Shown: piece by piece, positions 8,489 to 17,006 of the stretch
Layout: each line of letters starts with the position of its first letter
Numbering within the stretch: position 1 is the stretch's first letter
Source of the DNA: CAVYXK01 sp963708245
GTDB taxonomy: Bacteria > Pseudomonadota > Alphaproteobacteria > Acetobacterales > Acetobacteraceae
DNA: 64,000 nt
Reading direction: 5' to 3'
Assembly (NCBI GenBank): GCA_963708245.1
Contig: OY970201.1
Coordinates: 2,852,001 to 2,916,000, forward strand
The notes under the pieces: model-generated
What the model saw: only the letters and a program-made list of their open reading frames with translations
What the model was told of the DNA's origin: nothing
Database searches by the model: none
Made by a program: the position numbers and the translations under genes

Positions 8489-8975
8489 GTTCGCGCCTCT
8501 ATCGCAACCTGCTCTGGCGCCATCTTCTCCTCGCCCCGACGTCATGCCGATGACCTCCCGGCAGCTTGCAACCGCGATATTGCCTCGATAGCTCACCTGG
8601 GGCCAGACAGGCTGCGGCGCACCCACTCCTGGAAGTTCCACCCGTGTCTATTCGTGACATCGGAGCAGCGGTATGAGCGGTCGACAGCCGCTCTTCCGGT
8701 CGGTCGGTATTACCCCAACCGCCCCTGTAGTTGACTCGCCACGCGCTCCGGTAGGGCGGAAAAGCGAAGCGCATTCCGCCGCCTTTCGCCGTGCAAGGGT
8801 CAACATCAAAGGCGCCTGGTATTATTCTTTTGAGCAGCAATGAGCACGACAACGTCTGACCCGGCCGAGCAGGTGATCACCACCGACGGGCCGGACAATC
8901 CCCGTCCGGCGACCGGGCCCGGCCGCTCAGTGTGTCTGACAGTCTGGCGCCTGCCGCCGACCCCCAGCAATCAGA
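8489..8975. other. repeat-containing non-coding stretch
   Basis: Nearly 490 bp without a gene I can support. It holds the leader of the amine dehydrogenase gene, then one copy of a 30-bp repeat (8751-8780). Short open frames here lack start signals and homology. Confidence 0.5.
8751..8780. repeat. 30-bp REP-like repeat, copy 1
   Basis: Starts GTAGGGCGGAAAAGCGAAGC and ends TTCCGCC. GGCGGAA and TTCCGCC form the arms of a hairpin around a GCG-AA-GCG core. An identical 30-bp copy lies at 10255-10284. Elements of this shape are common dispersed repeats in proteobacterial intergenic DNA. Confidence 0.8.
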
Positions 8976-9330
8976 TCAGTGCGGCGCCGCGCGCTGAGCC
9001 TGCAAACGCTCGAACGCCGCGAAGACCGGCGCCAGCAATGCAAGGTCCGATTCGGCGCCGTGCTTCTTGGCGCGTTGCAAATAGTCGCGCACGATCGCGC
9101 CCATCAGTGACGCGAAGGCTTGCGGCAGGCTGATCAACGCGGGCGTCAGCGCGTTGATCGCCTCGACATCGGCTGCGAGGGCTTGCTCGAGCTGCCCGGT
9201 TGCTTCCAGACAGTCCGCCAGCACCGACAAGGACCTTGCCAAGTTCTGCCGGAACGCGTCGGGGCGCTGCGCCGCCAGCGCGCGATACAGCTCCGCCGCC
9301 TCGCGCGCCGCCGCCAGCGCCGCACGCCCA
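8976..9330 (-). pseudogene. remnant of a tetratricopeptide-repeat protein
   Basis: About 115 residues read as TPR sequence: AAREAAELYRALAAQRPDAF, then LARSLSVLADCLEATGQLEQ, ending QAQRAAPH. This is the pattern of long TPR proteins with the unit AxxLYRxLAxxRPDAFxPxLAxSL. Only a bit more than one repeat plus a C-terminal tail remains. Further upstream the same frame turns into low-complexity sequence antisense to the next gene, so no natural start is visible. I read it as a 3' fragment, although a short expressed protein cannot be excluded. Confidence 0.5.
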
Positions 9331-9626
9331 GGTCGCCAGCTTCGCGCCGCACGCCGCGTCCAGCACCGCTTCCTCCAAGTCTCGGCGTCAAATCGTGCTA
9401 CGCTTGGTACGTTGCAAGCACGAGCGGGTGGGGCGTTGCTGGCGCGGGTCCGGGGGATCCGGCCCGGCGTTGCACTGGCGCCGGGCGATCGACCACTGAA
9501 AATTTCACCGGACGGCCGTGGCTCACCCGTCCGCCTCGCACGCCACCAGCCACCCCACACCGGCGCCCCTGCCCGCCCTGAAAATATTCCTTGACATCGC
9601 CCGCGCCCTGTGTTCTTGTTCTGTTC

Positions 9627-10523
9627 ATGTTCGACGCCGCCACCGCCCCGGTCGCCGCCGTCCAACCCGATCCCCATCGGGCCGTGCCGCCGCGCATCGG
9701 CCAAGTCCTCGGCCTCGTTCGCACGCTCATTGCCTACGGCAAGAATCTCGCCGACACGCTGCGCCAGCACGCCGCCGAACCGCATCTCCTCCCCTGCTTC
9801 ACCTTCCTTGCCACAACCTTCGGTACCAGCGATCTCGCGCTGATCCTCGCCCGCATCACCCGCGGTCTGCTCCGCGCCGCCGCACTCGAAGCCAGGCTCC
9901 ACCGGCGCGCCGCCCGTGGCCAGGACCTGAAGCCTGCGGCCATCCGCCTGCCGTCCCCACGCAAGCCGGGCGCCGCCAAACCGGCCACCCCGCCGGGCCG
10001 GCAGGTCGAGGACCCGAGCCTCGCCCACCTGCCCACGCCCGAGGAAATCCTCGCCAAGGTCCGCCGCCGCCCGATCGGCGCCGTCCTCGTCGATATCTGC
10101 CTCGATCTCGGCATCGTGCCTGGGCAGATGGATCATGCGACGTGGGAAGAACTGCGCCGCGATCTCATCCTCTACGGCGGCAATCTCGCCACTCTCCTGT
10201 TCCGTCGCGGGGGCAAGCGGCGCTACGCCGATCCCGGGAGCGATCCGAGGCGCGTAGGGCGGAAAAGCGAAGCGCATTCCGCCACTGGAGACAGCCCCAG
10301 CCCAAACCCCGGCGACGGCCTGAGCTTCAATCCCATTCCCCTAACCGGCCCTCCCATCTTTCCCCCCTGGCCGGCGCCATTCCCACAATCCCCAGCTCCC
10401 GCCTGCACCGGCCCACCCTGGACGGGCCGTCCGGACCATCCAGCCTGCCCCGGACTCGATCCGGGGGCGTCGCGCACGGGGGCCGGCCCACAGCCAACCC
10501 CGCCGTCCCAATTCGGCCTATGA
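9627..10523 (+). CDS. hypothetical protein with repeat-derived C-terminal tail
   Basis: 298 residues. The first 210 or so are an alpha-helical protein: residues 15-80 include VPPRIGQVLGLVRTLIAYGKN and LALILARITRGLLRAAALEARL, and after a Pro-rich linker comes RRRPIGAVLVDICLDLGIVPGQMDHATWEELRRDLILYGGNLATLL. I know similar proteins only as hypotheticals in acetic-acid-bacteria relatives. After residue 210 the frame runs through a 30-bp REP-like repeat and a second hairpin, giving a Pro-rich tail unlikely to be ancestral. The start at ATG 9627 gives the usual MFDAA beginning. Confidence 0.7.
   Translation: MFDAATAPVAAVQPDPHRAVPPRIGQVLGLVRTLIAYGKNLADTLRQHAAEPHLLPCFTFLATTFGTSDLALILARITRGLLRAAALEARLHRRAARGQDLKPAAIRLPSPRKPGAAKPATPPGRQVEDPSLAHLPTPEEILAKVRRRPIGAVLVDICLDLGIVPGQMDHATWEELRRDLILYGGNLATLLFRRGGKRRYADPGSDPRRVGRKSEAHSATGDSPSPNPGDGLSFNPIPLTGPPIFPPWPAPFPQSPAPACTGPPWTGRPDHPACPGLDPGASRTGAGPQPTPPSQFGL
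10255..10284. repeat. 30-bp REP-like repeat, copy 2
   Basis: Identical over 30 bp to 8751-8780. This copy is inside the 3' part of the open frame of the 9627-10523 gene and encodes RRVGRKSEAHSA in its tail. Confidence 0.8.
10448..10466. repeat. REP-like hairpin CCCCGGA...TCCGGGG
   Basis: Perfect 7-bp arms with a 5-nt loop. A related palindrome (CCGGAT-CAA-ATCCGG) is at 41211-41225. It lies within the tail of the preceding hypothetical gene. Confidence 0.6.
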
Positions 10524-10612
10524 CCGGCAAGTCGGAAGCAGGGAAGCCGACCATCCATAACCGGCAACGACGCCGTCGCCCCCCGCTGATGAAAGAGCGT
10601 AATTCCACCACC

Positions 10613-10888
10613 TCACCGCGCCCTTGCTCGATAGAATCCTGGCTGCTCCGGGGGATCGGCGAGCTCCTCGTTGATGCTGACCACCTCAGCAAGTCGTGGG
10701 CCGCGCCGGCACAACCGGGCCAGCTCCTCCACCGCGTCCGTCTCGCCGGCGATCAACGCCTCCACCGAGCCGTCGGCGCAGTTGCGGACCCAGCCGTCCA
10801 GCCCCAGTGCCTCCGCCTGCGCCACCAGCCAGTCCCGGAAACCGACCCCCTGCACACGGCCGGCGATGACCAAGCGCTTGGCGTTCAT
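10613..10888 (-). CDS. acyP: acylphosphatase
   Basis: 91 residues, the standard size for acylphosphatase. The motif GRVQGVGFRDW contains the phosphate-binding loop and catalytic Arg, and GWVRNCADGSVEALIAG supplies the catalytic Asn. It hydrolyses acyl phosphates such as acetyl- or carbamoyl-phosphate in the cytoplasm. The start ATG at 10888 overlaps the stop of the upstream ATP12-like gene (ATGA), so the two are translationally coupled. The longer in-frame extension lies within the ATP12 gene and is rejected. Confidence 0.95.
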   Translation of the reverse strand: MNAKRLVIAGRVQGVGFRDWLVAQAEALGLDGWVRNCADGSVEALIAGETDAVEELARLCRRGPRLAEVVSINEELADPPEQPGFYRARAR

Positions 10889-11607
10889 CCGGTCAATTCC
10901 TCCTCTCGCGCCAGGTCCATGAAACGCGCCGCCAGCGCGATGTCCGCGGCGATCGAGGCCCGCCGCGTTGCTGCCTCGGCGTCCTCGCCCCATTTCTCAG
11001 CCTGAAACAACTCGTCGAGCGCGCCCAACCGATGCGCCTGCTCGGCATCGAGCTGCCCCCCAGCCAGCGCCAAACCCAGCACCAAGCTGCCGAGCGCCGG
11101 CACAGCCAAGCCGAGACCGGCCAACCCATACGGATCGAACGCCGCCACCGCTCTTCGTAACGCGGCGATGCTGCCCCGGTGTTGGCGGATCGGCGCCACG
11201 CCGGTGGCAATCCGCAGCGGTGCGGCGTGTTCCGCCGCGACCCAGTCCAGCCACGGCTGCCAGTGCTGTATCTGGCGCTGCACCAGCTCCTGCGGTGTGT
11301 CAGCGCGATAGCACAGCAAGTCGGTCTCCCCGTAGCGGGCAATAGCATCGATCGTTGGCCAGGGATCGCCGGCGATCCGCTCCTGCGCGGTGCCGGCCAA
11401 ACGCGTCAGCGGTGTGTCGGCAAACGACATAGTGCCACCCTTGCCGCCCCCGGCCGCCTGCCACTCCGCAGCGATTGATAGCGCCAGCCGTTCCGGGCCG
11501 ATGCGTAGCACGGCGCCGCCGGGCAACCGCATCGGACGGCCATCAAGCAACACCGCAAACCCCGTTTCTGCGGGCTCGATCCCGGTTGTCTCCCAGAAGC
11601 GCCGCAC
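10885..11607 (-). CDS. ATP12 family F1-ATPase assembly chaperone
   Basis: A 240-residue homologue of ATP12/ATPAF2, which binds the F1 alpha subunit during ATP synthase assembly. It is found in alphaproteobacteria and mitochondria. Diagnostic stretches are FAVLLDGRPMRLPGG near the N-terminus, LALSIAAEWQAAGG, MSFADTPLTRLAGTAQERI, TDLLCYRAD, and QHWQPWLDWVAAEHAAPL. It overlaps acyP by 4 bp. The AsmA gene ends 15 bp upstream on the same strand, so it could share that transcript. Confidence 0.94.
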   Translation of the reverse strand: MRRFWETTGIEPAETGFAVLLDGRPMRLPGGAVLRIGPERLALSIAAEWQAAGGGKGGTMSFADTPLTRLAGTAQERIAGDPWPTIDAIARYGETDLLCYRADTPQELVQRQIQHWQPWLDWVAAEHAAPLRIATGVAPIRQHRGSIAALRRAVAAFDPYGLAGLGLAVPALGSLVLGLALAGGQLDAEQAHRLGALDELFQAEKWGEDAEAATRRASIAADIALAARFMDLAREEELTG

Positions 11608-11622
11608 GCCGAACGTCTGCGC

Positions 11623-14130
11623 TCAGGGCAGCAACTGCCGCAGCAGTGTGCCGGGGTTCGGCAGCTTGGGTCGCTTCGCCGGGGCTGGCGGCGCCGGCGC
11701 AGCGGCGGGTGCCCCGTTGCGCGCCTCGGCGAGCGCGGTGGCGCAGGACGGGCCGCTCGCCGCCATTCCGGCCAGCGGGTTGTTTTTCCCGGCTGCCAGC
11801 GCGCCGATGACGACCTCGATCCCCTTCTCTGCCGCGCCGGTCTGGTTCAGCGCGATGTGCGGATCGCGGAACCCGCCGCTGACCGTCAGCGGCACCGCAA
11901 AGCCGGTGCCGCCAATCCGGCCCTGCGATTGCAGATGCAGGTCGAGAGTCTCGGTGCCCAGATTCAGCGTGCCGCTACCGCCCAGCGTGATCAGCGTGGA
12001 GCTAAGCAGGAACGGGTTGAGCGTTGCCACCCCGTTGTGCGCATCGAGCCGCGCAGTGAAGCAGCGGATCTCGCTGGCGCCGCCCTGGTTCAGCGCCGCG
12101 ATCGGATTGGCCCGCGCGATGACCGGGCCGAGCGCCTGTTCCAGCACGCGCGTCTCGATCTGACCACTCGCGATCGTCGCGACCATCGTGCCGTTAAGAC
12201 TGGCGGCGATCGCGTGCGGTGTGTCGCCAACACCGTGCACGTCGGCGCTGATCGCAACGTTGCCCTTGGCGAAAGCCGGCTGTCCGGCCAAGGCGAGCAA
12301 CGAGGCAAGGGCGACCGATGGCGCTTTCAGTTGCAGCGCGACCGGCGGCGTTGCCTGGGTCGCATCCACAGACAACGCCAAGTCGAGCGCTCCGGCTGGC
12401 AGCGTCGCCTTAAGCGGTGCGAGTTGGAGCTTGCCGTTCTGCAAGACCAGGTGTCCCGACACGTCGTGCCAGGTCTCGCCGCCGGTTGTCAGCGCGGCGA
12501 CTGTTAATTGCGCATCGGCGTTAAACTCGTGCAGGCGGTCGAAAGGAAGCTTGGTGTCGGGGATGACGTGCCCCGCGGCCCGGACCGGCGGTTTCGCTGG
12601 CTCGGGGTGAGACGGCGGTGGTGCGGCGGGCGCGGGCTGACGGAACGCGGCCTGCAGCGCATCGAGATCGAGCCGATCGGATGTCAGGCGCGCGGTCACC
12701 GTCGGTGGCTGGCCAAAGTTGAAGCTGGCGTCACCTGCCAAGTCCGCGAGGCTGGAGGTCAGCTTAACGCCCTGGAGAGCTACGCCCTTACCAAGCCCAT
12801 CCGGTGCCGTCAGGTGACCCTGGAATGTCACGTTCTTGAGCAGCGGCAACGATCGCCGGGCCAGTGGCGATAAGGCCGCCAGGTCGGGGATCTGTGCGCT
12901 GGTATCGAGATCGAGCCCCGTCAGATGCGCCGGATCGGCGATTCCGCCCTTCATTGTGAAATTGGCGCCCGCCGCGCTGGCCGTGACATCGACCGCGAAC
13001 GGGCCGGCGGGTTGGCCGGTCAGCAGCTTGCCAGGCGCTCCTAGCGAGGCAGTCAAGGTCAGCGGCTCGCCGGCGTAGGTCCCCGCCACGTCTGCACGCA
13101 CCGGCTGGTCCAGCCCCGGCGCGGTCAGGTCAAGTTTATCAAGCTTCAGCCCGGCGACCAGCGGCGACAGGTCCGACGCGCCGGCCTTGAGGCTCAGTGC
13201 CGAGACCTGTGGGATGGGGCCGCCGCTATCGGCAACCTGCGCGGAAAACGCCACCTGACGCAGAGGCGGCAGTTTGGCGTTCGGGGCGAATGGCGCCAGC
13301 GTCGCCAGATCGGGGATCGACCCATCGACCGCCAGCTTGTAGTCGCTGCCCTCCAGCGGCCGGGCGATCGTACCGGCGACATGCAGCGTGGCCCCGGCCG
13401 CGTCCAGCGTCAGCTTCACCGGCCAAGGGGACGCGCCGGGCGGTGCTTGCAGTGCATCCAGCGAACCGGTGTCTGCGGTCGCCGTGAACGCCAGCCCGTC
13501 AACCGCTGCGTCGGCGGTCAGATGCATGGGCGCATCGGGAGGCGCCGACGCCCGAAGCTGGCGGACGGCAATCGCCGCCACATGCCCGGTCCGATCATCG
13601 CGATAGGCGAAAGTGCCATTCTCGACCCGAACATCGGTGAACGCGAGGGCAAGGCGTCGTGTTGGCGTCGGCTGGGGTGTGGCAGCAGACGCCGATTCAG
13701 CCCGGGGCGACTGAGCGAAACGCCAGTTGATTTGGCCCTGCGCGGTTCGCTCCAACAAGATGTCGGGGTCCACCAGCACCAGCCGCTGGATTGCGATCCG
13801 CCGGTGCAGAAGCGGGAGTAGGTCGAGTTGCACGTCGATCGCGCGTACCCGCGCCATGTCCGGGCGGGAAAAGCCGGGCGGATTGGCCAGCGCCACATCC
13901 CGCACCTCTATCGTCGGGTGCAGCGAAAATTTCAGACCGATCGGCCCGTTCAGCGCCAGCGTCCGTCCAGTCGCTGCTTGCACCGCCGCGACGATCCGTG
14001 GCTTGTAGGAATTGGCATTGAACGTCGCGACAAACACCACCGCCGCGACCACCACCAGTCCAACAATGGTAGCGAGCGTAATCAGCGTGGCCCGAAGCCA
14101 CCCGCTGCGGCGTCTTAGTCGGTCCGGCAC
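11623..14130 (-). CDS. AsmA family protein
   Basis: 835 residues with one N-terminal membrane anchor (LRATLITLATIVGLVVVAAVVFVA) followed by the AsmA N-terminal domain (NSYKPRIVAAVQAATGRTLALNGPIGLKFSLHP). Long beta-rich repeats lead to an AsmA_2/DUF3971-like C-terminus. AsmA-like proteins are inner-membrane-anchored periplasmic proteins that bridge towards the outer membrane and affect lipid transport. GTG 14130 with GGGAG five bases upstream is chosen; the frame continues to 14271, but that part lies within the rluC gene. It overlaps the rluC stop by 16 bp, which implies coupling. Confidence 0.9.
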   Translation of the reverse strand: MPDRLRRRSGWLRATLITLATIVGLVVVAAVVFVATFNANSYKPRIVAAVQAATGRTLALNGPIGLKFSLHPTIEVRDVALANPPGFSRPDMARVRAIDVQLDLLPLLHRRIAIQRLVLVDPDILLERTAQGQINWRFAQSPRAESASAATPQPTPTRRLALAFTDVRVENGTFAYRDDRTGHVAAIAVRQLRASAPPDAPMHLTADAAVDGLAFTATADTGSLDALQAPPGASPWPVKLTLDAAGATLHVAGTIARPLEGSDYKLAVDGSIPDLATLAPFAPNAKLPPLRQVAFSAQVADSGGPIPQVSALSLKAGASDLSPLVAGLKLDKLDLTAPGLDQPVRADVAGTYAGEPLTLTASLGAPGKLLTGQPAGPFAVDVTASAAGANFTMKGGIADPAHLTGLDLDTSAQIPDLAALSPLARRSLPLLKNVTFQGHLTAPDGLGKGVALQGVKLTSSLADLAGDASFNFGQPPTVTARLTSDRLDLDALQAAFRQPAPAAPPPSHPEPAKPPVRAAGHVIPDTKLPFDRLHEFNADAQLTVAALTTGGETWHDVSGHLVLQNGKLQLAPLKATLPAGALDLALSVDATQATPPVALQLKAPSVALASLLALAGQPAFAKGNVAISADVHGVGDTPHAIAASLNGTMVATIASGQIETRVLEQALGPVIARANPIAALNQGGASEIRCFTARLDAHNGVATLNPFLLSSTLITLGGSGTLNLGTETLDLHLQSQGRIGGTGFAVPLTVSGGFRDPHIALNQTGAAEKGIEVVIGALAAGKNNPLAGMAASGPSCATALAEARNGAPAAAPAPPAPAKRPKLPNPGTLLRQLLP

Positions 14131-15137
14131 GGCATCTCCCTTCGTGCTCCGCGACGCCGCGGTGCTCGCGCTGGCGGCACGGCGAAGCCGATGGTGCGGA
14201 ACGATTCCGCCATGTGAGGCGGCAGATCCGCCTCGACCAGTAACGCGCCCCCGGCGGGATGGGGCAGACACAGCGCACGGGCGTGCAAATGAAGCGCATC
14301 CGATAGCCCGGCGACTGTCGCGCTGAAGGCATTGTTCTGGTCGGGCCGGGCATAGGTCACGTCGCCCAGAATCGGCGCGCCGATCGCGACGCAGTGCACG
14401 CGAAGCTGGTGCGTACGGCCGGTGAGCGGTCGCAGCTCCAGCCAGGCCAGTTTCTGTCCGGCGTTGTCGAGCGTGCGGTAGTCGGTGATCGCGCGGGCGG
14501 CGTCCTTGTCGTCGCGCTCGGCCGGAGCGGTCCGCTGGCCGCCCACCCCCGCGACGCGCTTGAGCGCCAGGTCGATACGGCCCTCGGGCGGGTTGGGGCG
14601 GCGTGCGGTGACGGCCCAGTAGGTCTTCTCCACGCTCCGCCCACGAAACGAAGCTGCCAGCTTCGCCGCGGCACCAGGCGTGCGCGCCAGCACCAGCACG
14701 CCGGACGTGTCGCGGTCCAGCCGGTGCACAAGGCGCGGACGATGCTTCGACCCGAACCGCAGCGCATCGAGCCAGGCATCGAGATGGCGGGTGATTCCCG
14801 GCCCGCCCTGCACCGGCAGGCCGTGCGGTTTGTTCAGCACCAGCAGGTGCTCGTCCCGATACAGCACCAAGCGCTGCAGATCCTTGGCGAGGCCGGGATC
14901 GATTTCAGCGGCCGGCCTTGCGGGAACCGTCGATGCCAGCGGCAGCGGTGGAACGCGGACGGCTTGGCCGGCCGCAAGCCGTGTGGCGGCGTCAGCGCGA
15001 TGTCCATCCACCCGCACCTGCCCGCCGCGACACAGCTTCTGAATGGCGCTCTGCGGCAGGCCGGGGAAATGCCGCCGGAACCATCGATCGAGACGGATCT
15101 CCGCTTCGTCTTCCGTCACGGTGACGAGTTCAGCCAT
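14115..15137 (-). CDS. rluC: RluA/RluC family 23S rRNA pseudouridine synthase
   Basis: 340 residues. An N-terminal S4 RNA-binding domain (IRLDRWFRRHFPGLPQSAIQKLCRGGQVRVDGHRA) is followed by the catalytic domain with RLVHRLDRDTSGVLVLART, whose Asp attacks uridine. The C-terminal region contains GRTHQLRVHCVAIGAPILGD. This layout with S4 fits RluC (23S U955/2504/2580) or RluD; the symbol is provisional. The start at ATG 15137 has GGAG eight bases upstream. Confidence 0.92.
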   Translation of the reverse strand: MAELVTVTEDEAEIRLDRWFRRHFPGLPQSAIQKLCRGGQVRVDGHRADAATRLAAGQAVRVPPLPLASTVPARPAAEIDPGLAKDLQRLVLYRDEHLLVLNKPHGLPVQGGPGITRHLDAWLDALRFGSKHRPRLVHRLDRDTSGVLVLARTPGAAAKLAASFRGRSVEKTYWAVTARRPNPPEGRIDLALKRVAGVGGQRTAPAERDDKDAARAITDYRTLDNAGQKLAWLELRPLTGRTHQLRVHCVAIGAPILGDVTYARPDQNNAFSATVAGLSDALHLHARALCLPHPAGGALLVEADLPPHMAESFRTIGFAVPPARAPRRRGARREMPCRTD

Positions 15138-15224
15138 CGTTCTCCGGCTTGGCCGCTGCAGACCATCATGTGGCACTGGCTGTGTTGGCAGGCACGGACC
15201 GGCGGGGTCAAGCACGGCCCGCAG

Positions 15225-16238
15225 TCAGAGGATGTCGTTGCGGATGCACGCCTTGCTGTGCCCCGGCGCAACTTCGACCAGCTTCGGCTCGATCGCGGCG
15301 CAATCCGCGATCGCGTGTGCGCAGCGGGTGCGGAATACACAGCCTGAGGGCGGTGCGAACGGGCTAGGCATTTCTCCACGCAGGCCAACCAGGCGGCGAC
15401 GGGAGGTCGGGTCTGGCTCCGGCGCTGCCTCCAGAAGCGCGACGGTGTAGGGATGCAGCGGGCGGCGATAGATCGTCTCGCTCGGTGCTGTCTCCATCAC
15501 CCGGCCGAGATACATCACCACCACGCGGTCGCTGACATACTGCACGACCGCCAAATCGTGGGCGATGAACAGCATCGCCAGCCCGAGCGAGCGTTGCAGG
15601 TCCAGCAGCAGATTCAGCACCTGCGCCTGCACGGACACATCGAGCGCCGAGACCGGCTCGTCCGCGACGACGAACTCCGGCTGGACCGCGAGCGCCCGGG
15701 CGATGCCGATGCGCTGGCGCTGGCCGCCGGAGAACTCGTGCGGGTATCGCTCCATCGCGTCGGCCGGCAGCCCGACCTGGGTCAGCATCTCGGCGACGCG
15801 CTCGGTGTGGTCGCGCCGAGTGCCGATGCCGTGGATGACAAACGCCTCGCGGATAATGTCGCGGACCTTGAGGCGCGGGTTCAGGCTGGAATAAGGGTCT
15901 TGGAAGATCATCTGCATATGCCGCCGCAACGGTCGCAGCCCCGGCTTGTCGAGATGCGTGATGTCGACGCCCTGAAATCGTACGGCGCCACTGGTCGGCT
16001 CCAACAGCCGCAGGATGGCTCGCCCGGCGGTGGTCTTTCCACTGCCCGACTCGCCCACTAGCCCGAGCACCTCGCCGGCGGCGACCGACAGGGTCAGGCG
16101 GTCGACGGCTCGCAAACCGGTGCCGGTCCGGCCGAACAAGCCGCGACCGGAGGGGAAGGTGACGCTGAGTTCCGTCGCTTCGACGACCGGGTTCAAGGAG
16201 GGCTTCAACGGTTCCGTTGGCTTCGGCGTGATGGACAA
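15225..16238 (-). CDS. oligopeptide/dipeptide ABC transporter ATP-binding protein (OppF/DppF type)
   Basis: 337 residues. Walker A is GESGSGKTT, the Q-loop is MIFQDPYSSLNPR, the signature is FSGGQRQR, Walker B is FVVADEP and the H-loop is AHDLAVV. The C-terminal oligopeptide-transporter extension (HPYTVALLEAAPEPDP, then PSGCVFRTRC) carries conserved cysteines that in this group can bind an iron-sulfur cluster. No permease or binding-protein genes are adjacent, so it is an orphan ATPase here or the last gene of a disrupted operon. It ends 87 bp before the rluC start. Confidence 0.92.
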   Translation of the reverse strand: MSITPKPTEPLKPSLNPVVEATELSVTFPSGRGLFGRTGTGLRAVDRLTLSVAAGEVLGLVGESGSGKTTAGRAILRLLEPTSGAVRFQGVDITHLDKPGLRPLRRHMQMIFQDPYSSLNPRLKVRDIIREAFVIHGIGTRRDHTERVAEMLTQVGLPADAMERYPHEFSGGQRQRIGIARALAVQPEFVVADEPVSALDVSVQAQVLNLLLDLQRSLGLAMLFIAHDLAVVQYVSDRVVVMYLGRVMETAPSETIYRRPLHPYTVALLEAAPEPDPTSRRRLVGLRGEMPSPFAPPSGCVFRTRCAHAIADCAAIEPKLVEVAPGHSKACIRNDIL

Positions 16239-16356
16239 TGGCTGGCCGCGAAAGTCCAGCGGCGCGCAACACCGACGCCGGGCCGCGGCCGCGCGCTTGC
16301 CGGCGCTCGTGCCAGTCGCTATATGCGCGGCCCAGCTAGCGGTATCCTGGGACTAT

Positions 16357-16433
16357 CGGAGTGTAGCTCAGCCTGGTAGAGCACTGTGTTCGGGACGCAG
16401 GGGCCGGAGGTTCGAATCCTCTCACTCCGACCA
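16357..16433 (+). tRNA. tRNA-Pro (CGG)
   Basis: A 77-nt cloverleaf: acceptor CGGAGTG/CACTCCG, D-arm GCTC...GAGC, anticodon stem CTGTG/CGCAG around loop TTCGGGA (anticodon CGG), T-arm GGAGG-TTCGAAT-CCTCT, and an encoded 3' CCA. It stands at the left edge of an accessory island, and tRNA 3' ends are common integration sites. I could not find a duplicated tRNA 3' end downstream. Confidence 0.97.
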
Positions 16434-16933
16434 ATGTTTTCAATAATGCAAAATTGCCTCGTTCCGCTGTCACCGTCTGCGAAGGTGGGGCGCCCCGATT
16501 CCTCCGTCCTGAAGTCGTCTGCAATTGCGCCACGCGTATCCGCGGCCGTAATGGTGCGCCTGTGATTGCCATGGAGCCGTGGGAGCGAAGGTCGTGGCCG
16601 GCGAGCAAGTCGTCGAGGCGCCGAAGAGAGCGAAGCGTCCGCGCGGAAGTGCTCTCGAACAGTGGGAAGTGTCCATCGTCAAGGCGATGCTCGCGAAGCA
16701 GGACCGGACCGATCAGGACATCCTCGCCTACTTCACTCGGCCGACGCGGTCGGTCAATCACAGGTTAATCGGCCAGATCCGCAAGGGCATCGTGCACCAG
16801 GCGACGCCGGCTGCAGCGGATGAGGATCTCGCTGAGTTCCTCGCCACCTGGCCAGACATCGACACTCAAACGGGGCTGAGCCTTCGCGGCGACGAGCTCC
16901 TGATCAAAGCGCGCGAGGCGATGATCGCGGCCG

Positions 16934-16938
16934 TTCAC
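16934..16938. repeat. target-site duplication TTCAC, left copy
   Basis: Direct repeat immediately left of the IS terminal repeat; the matching copy is at 18601-18605. Confidence 0.9.
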
Positions 16939-16958
16939 CCTAAATCCGGCAGTTGGGT
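16939..16958. repeat. left terminal inverted repeat of the IS
   Basis: CCTAAATCCGGCAGTTGGGT; pairs with the right end at 18581-18600 with one mismatch. Confidence 0.92.
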
Positions 16959-17006
16959 CCGATCGTCGCCGGTCTGAAGTGACGACCCACAACCTGGGGT
17001 AATTGC

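Noticed and set aside
7151..8734. 527-codon plus-strand frame over the amine dehydrogenase
   Set aside because: Shadow of a gene with full cofactor motifs on the other strand.
8840..9133. 97-codon plus-strand frame near 9 kb
   Set aside because: No ribosome-binding site or protein-like composition, and it overlaps the TPR relic antisense.
9331..10277. Long minus-strand frame over the 9.6-10.3 kb hypothetical gene
   Set aside because: It is low-complexity and antisense to a better plus-strand gene; only its last 115 codons (TPR relic) look like protein.
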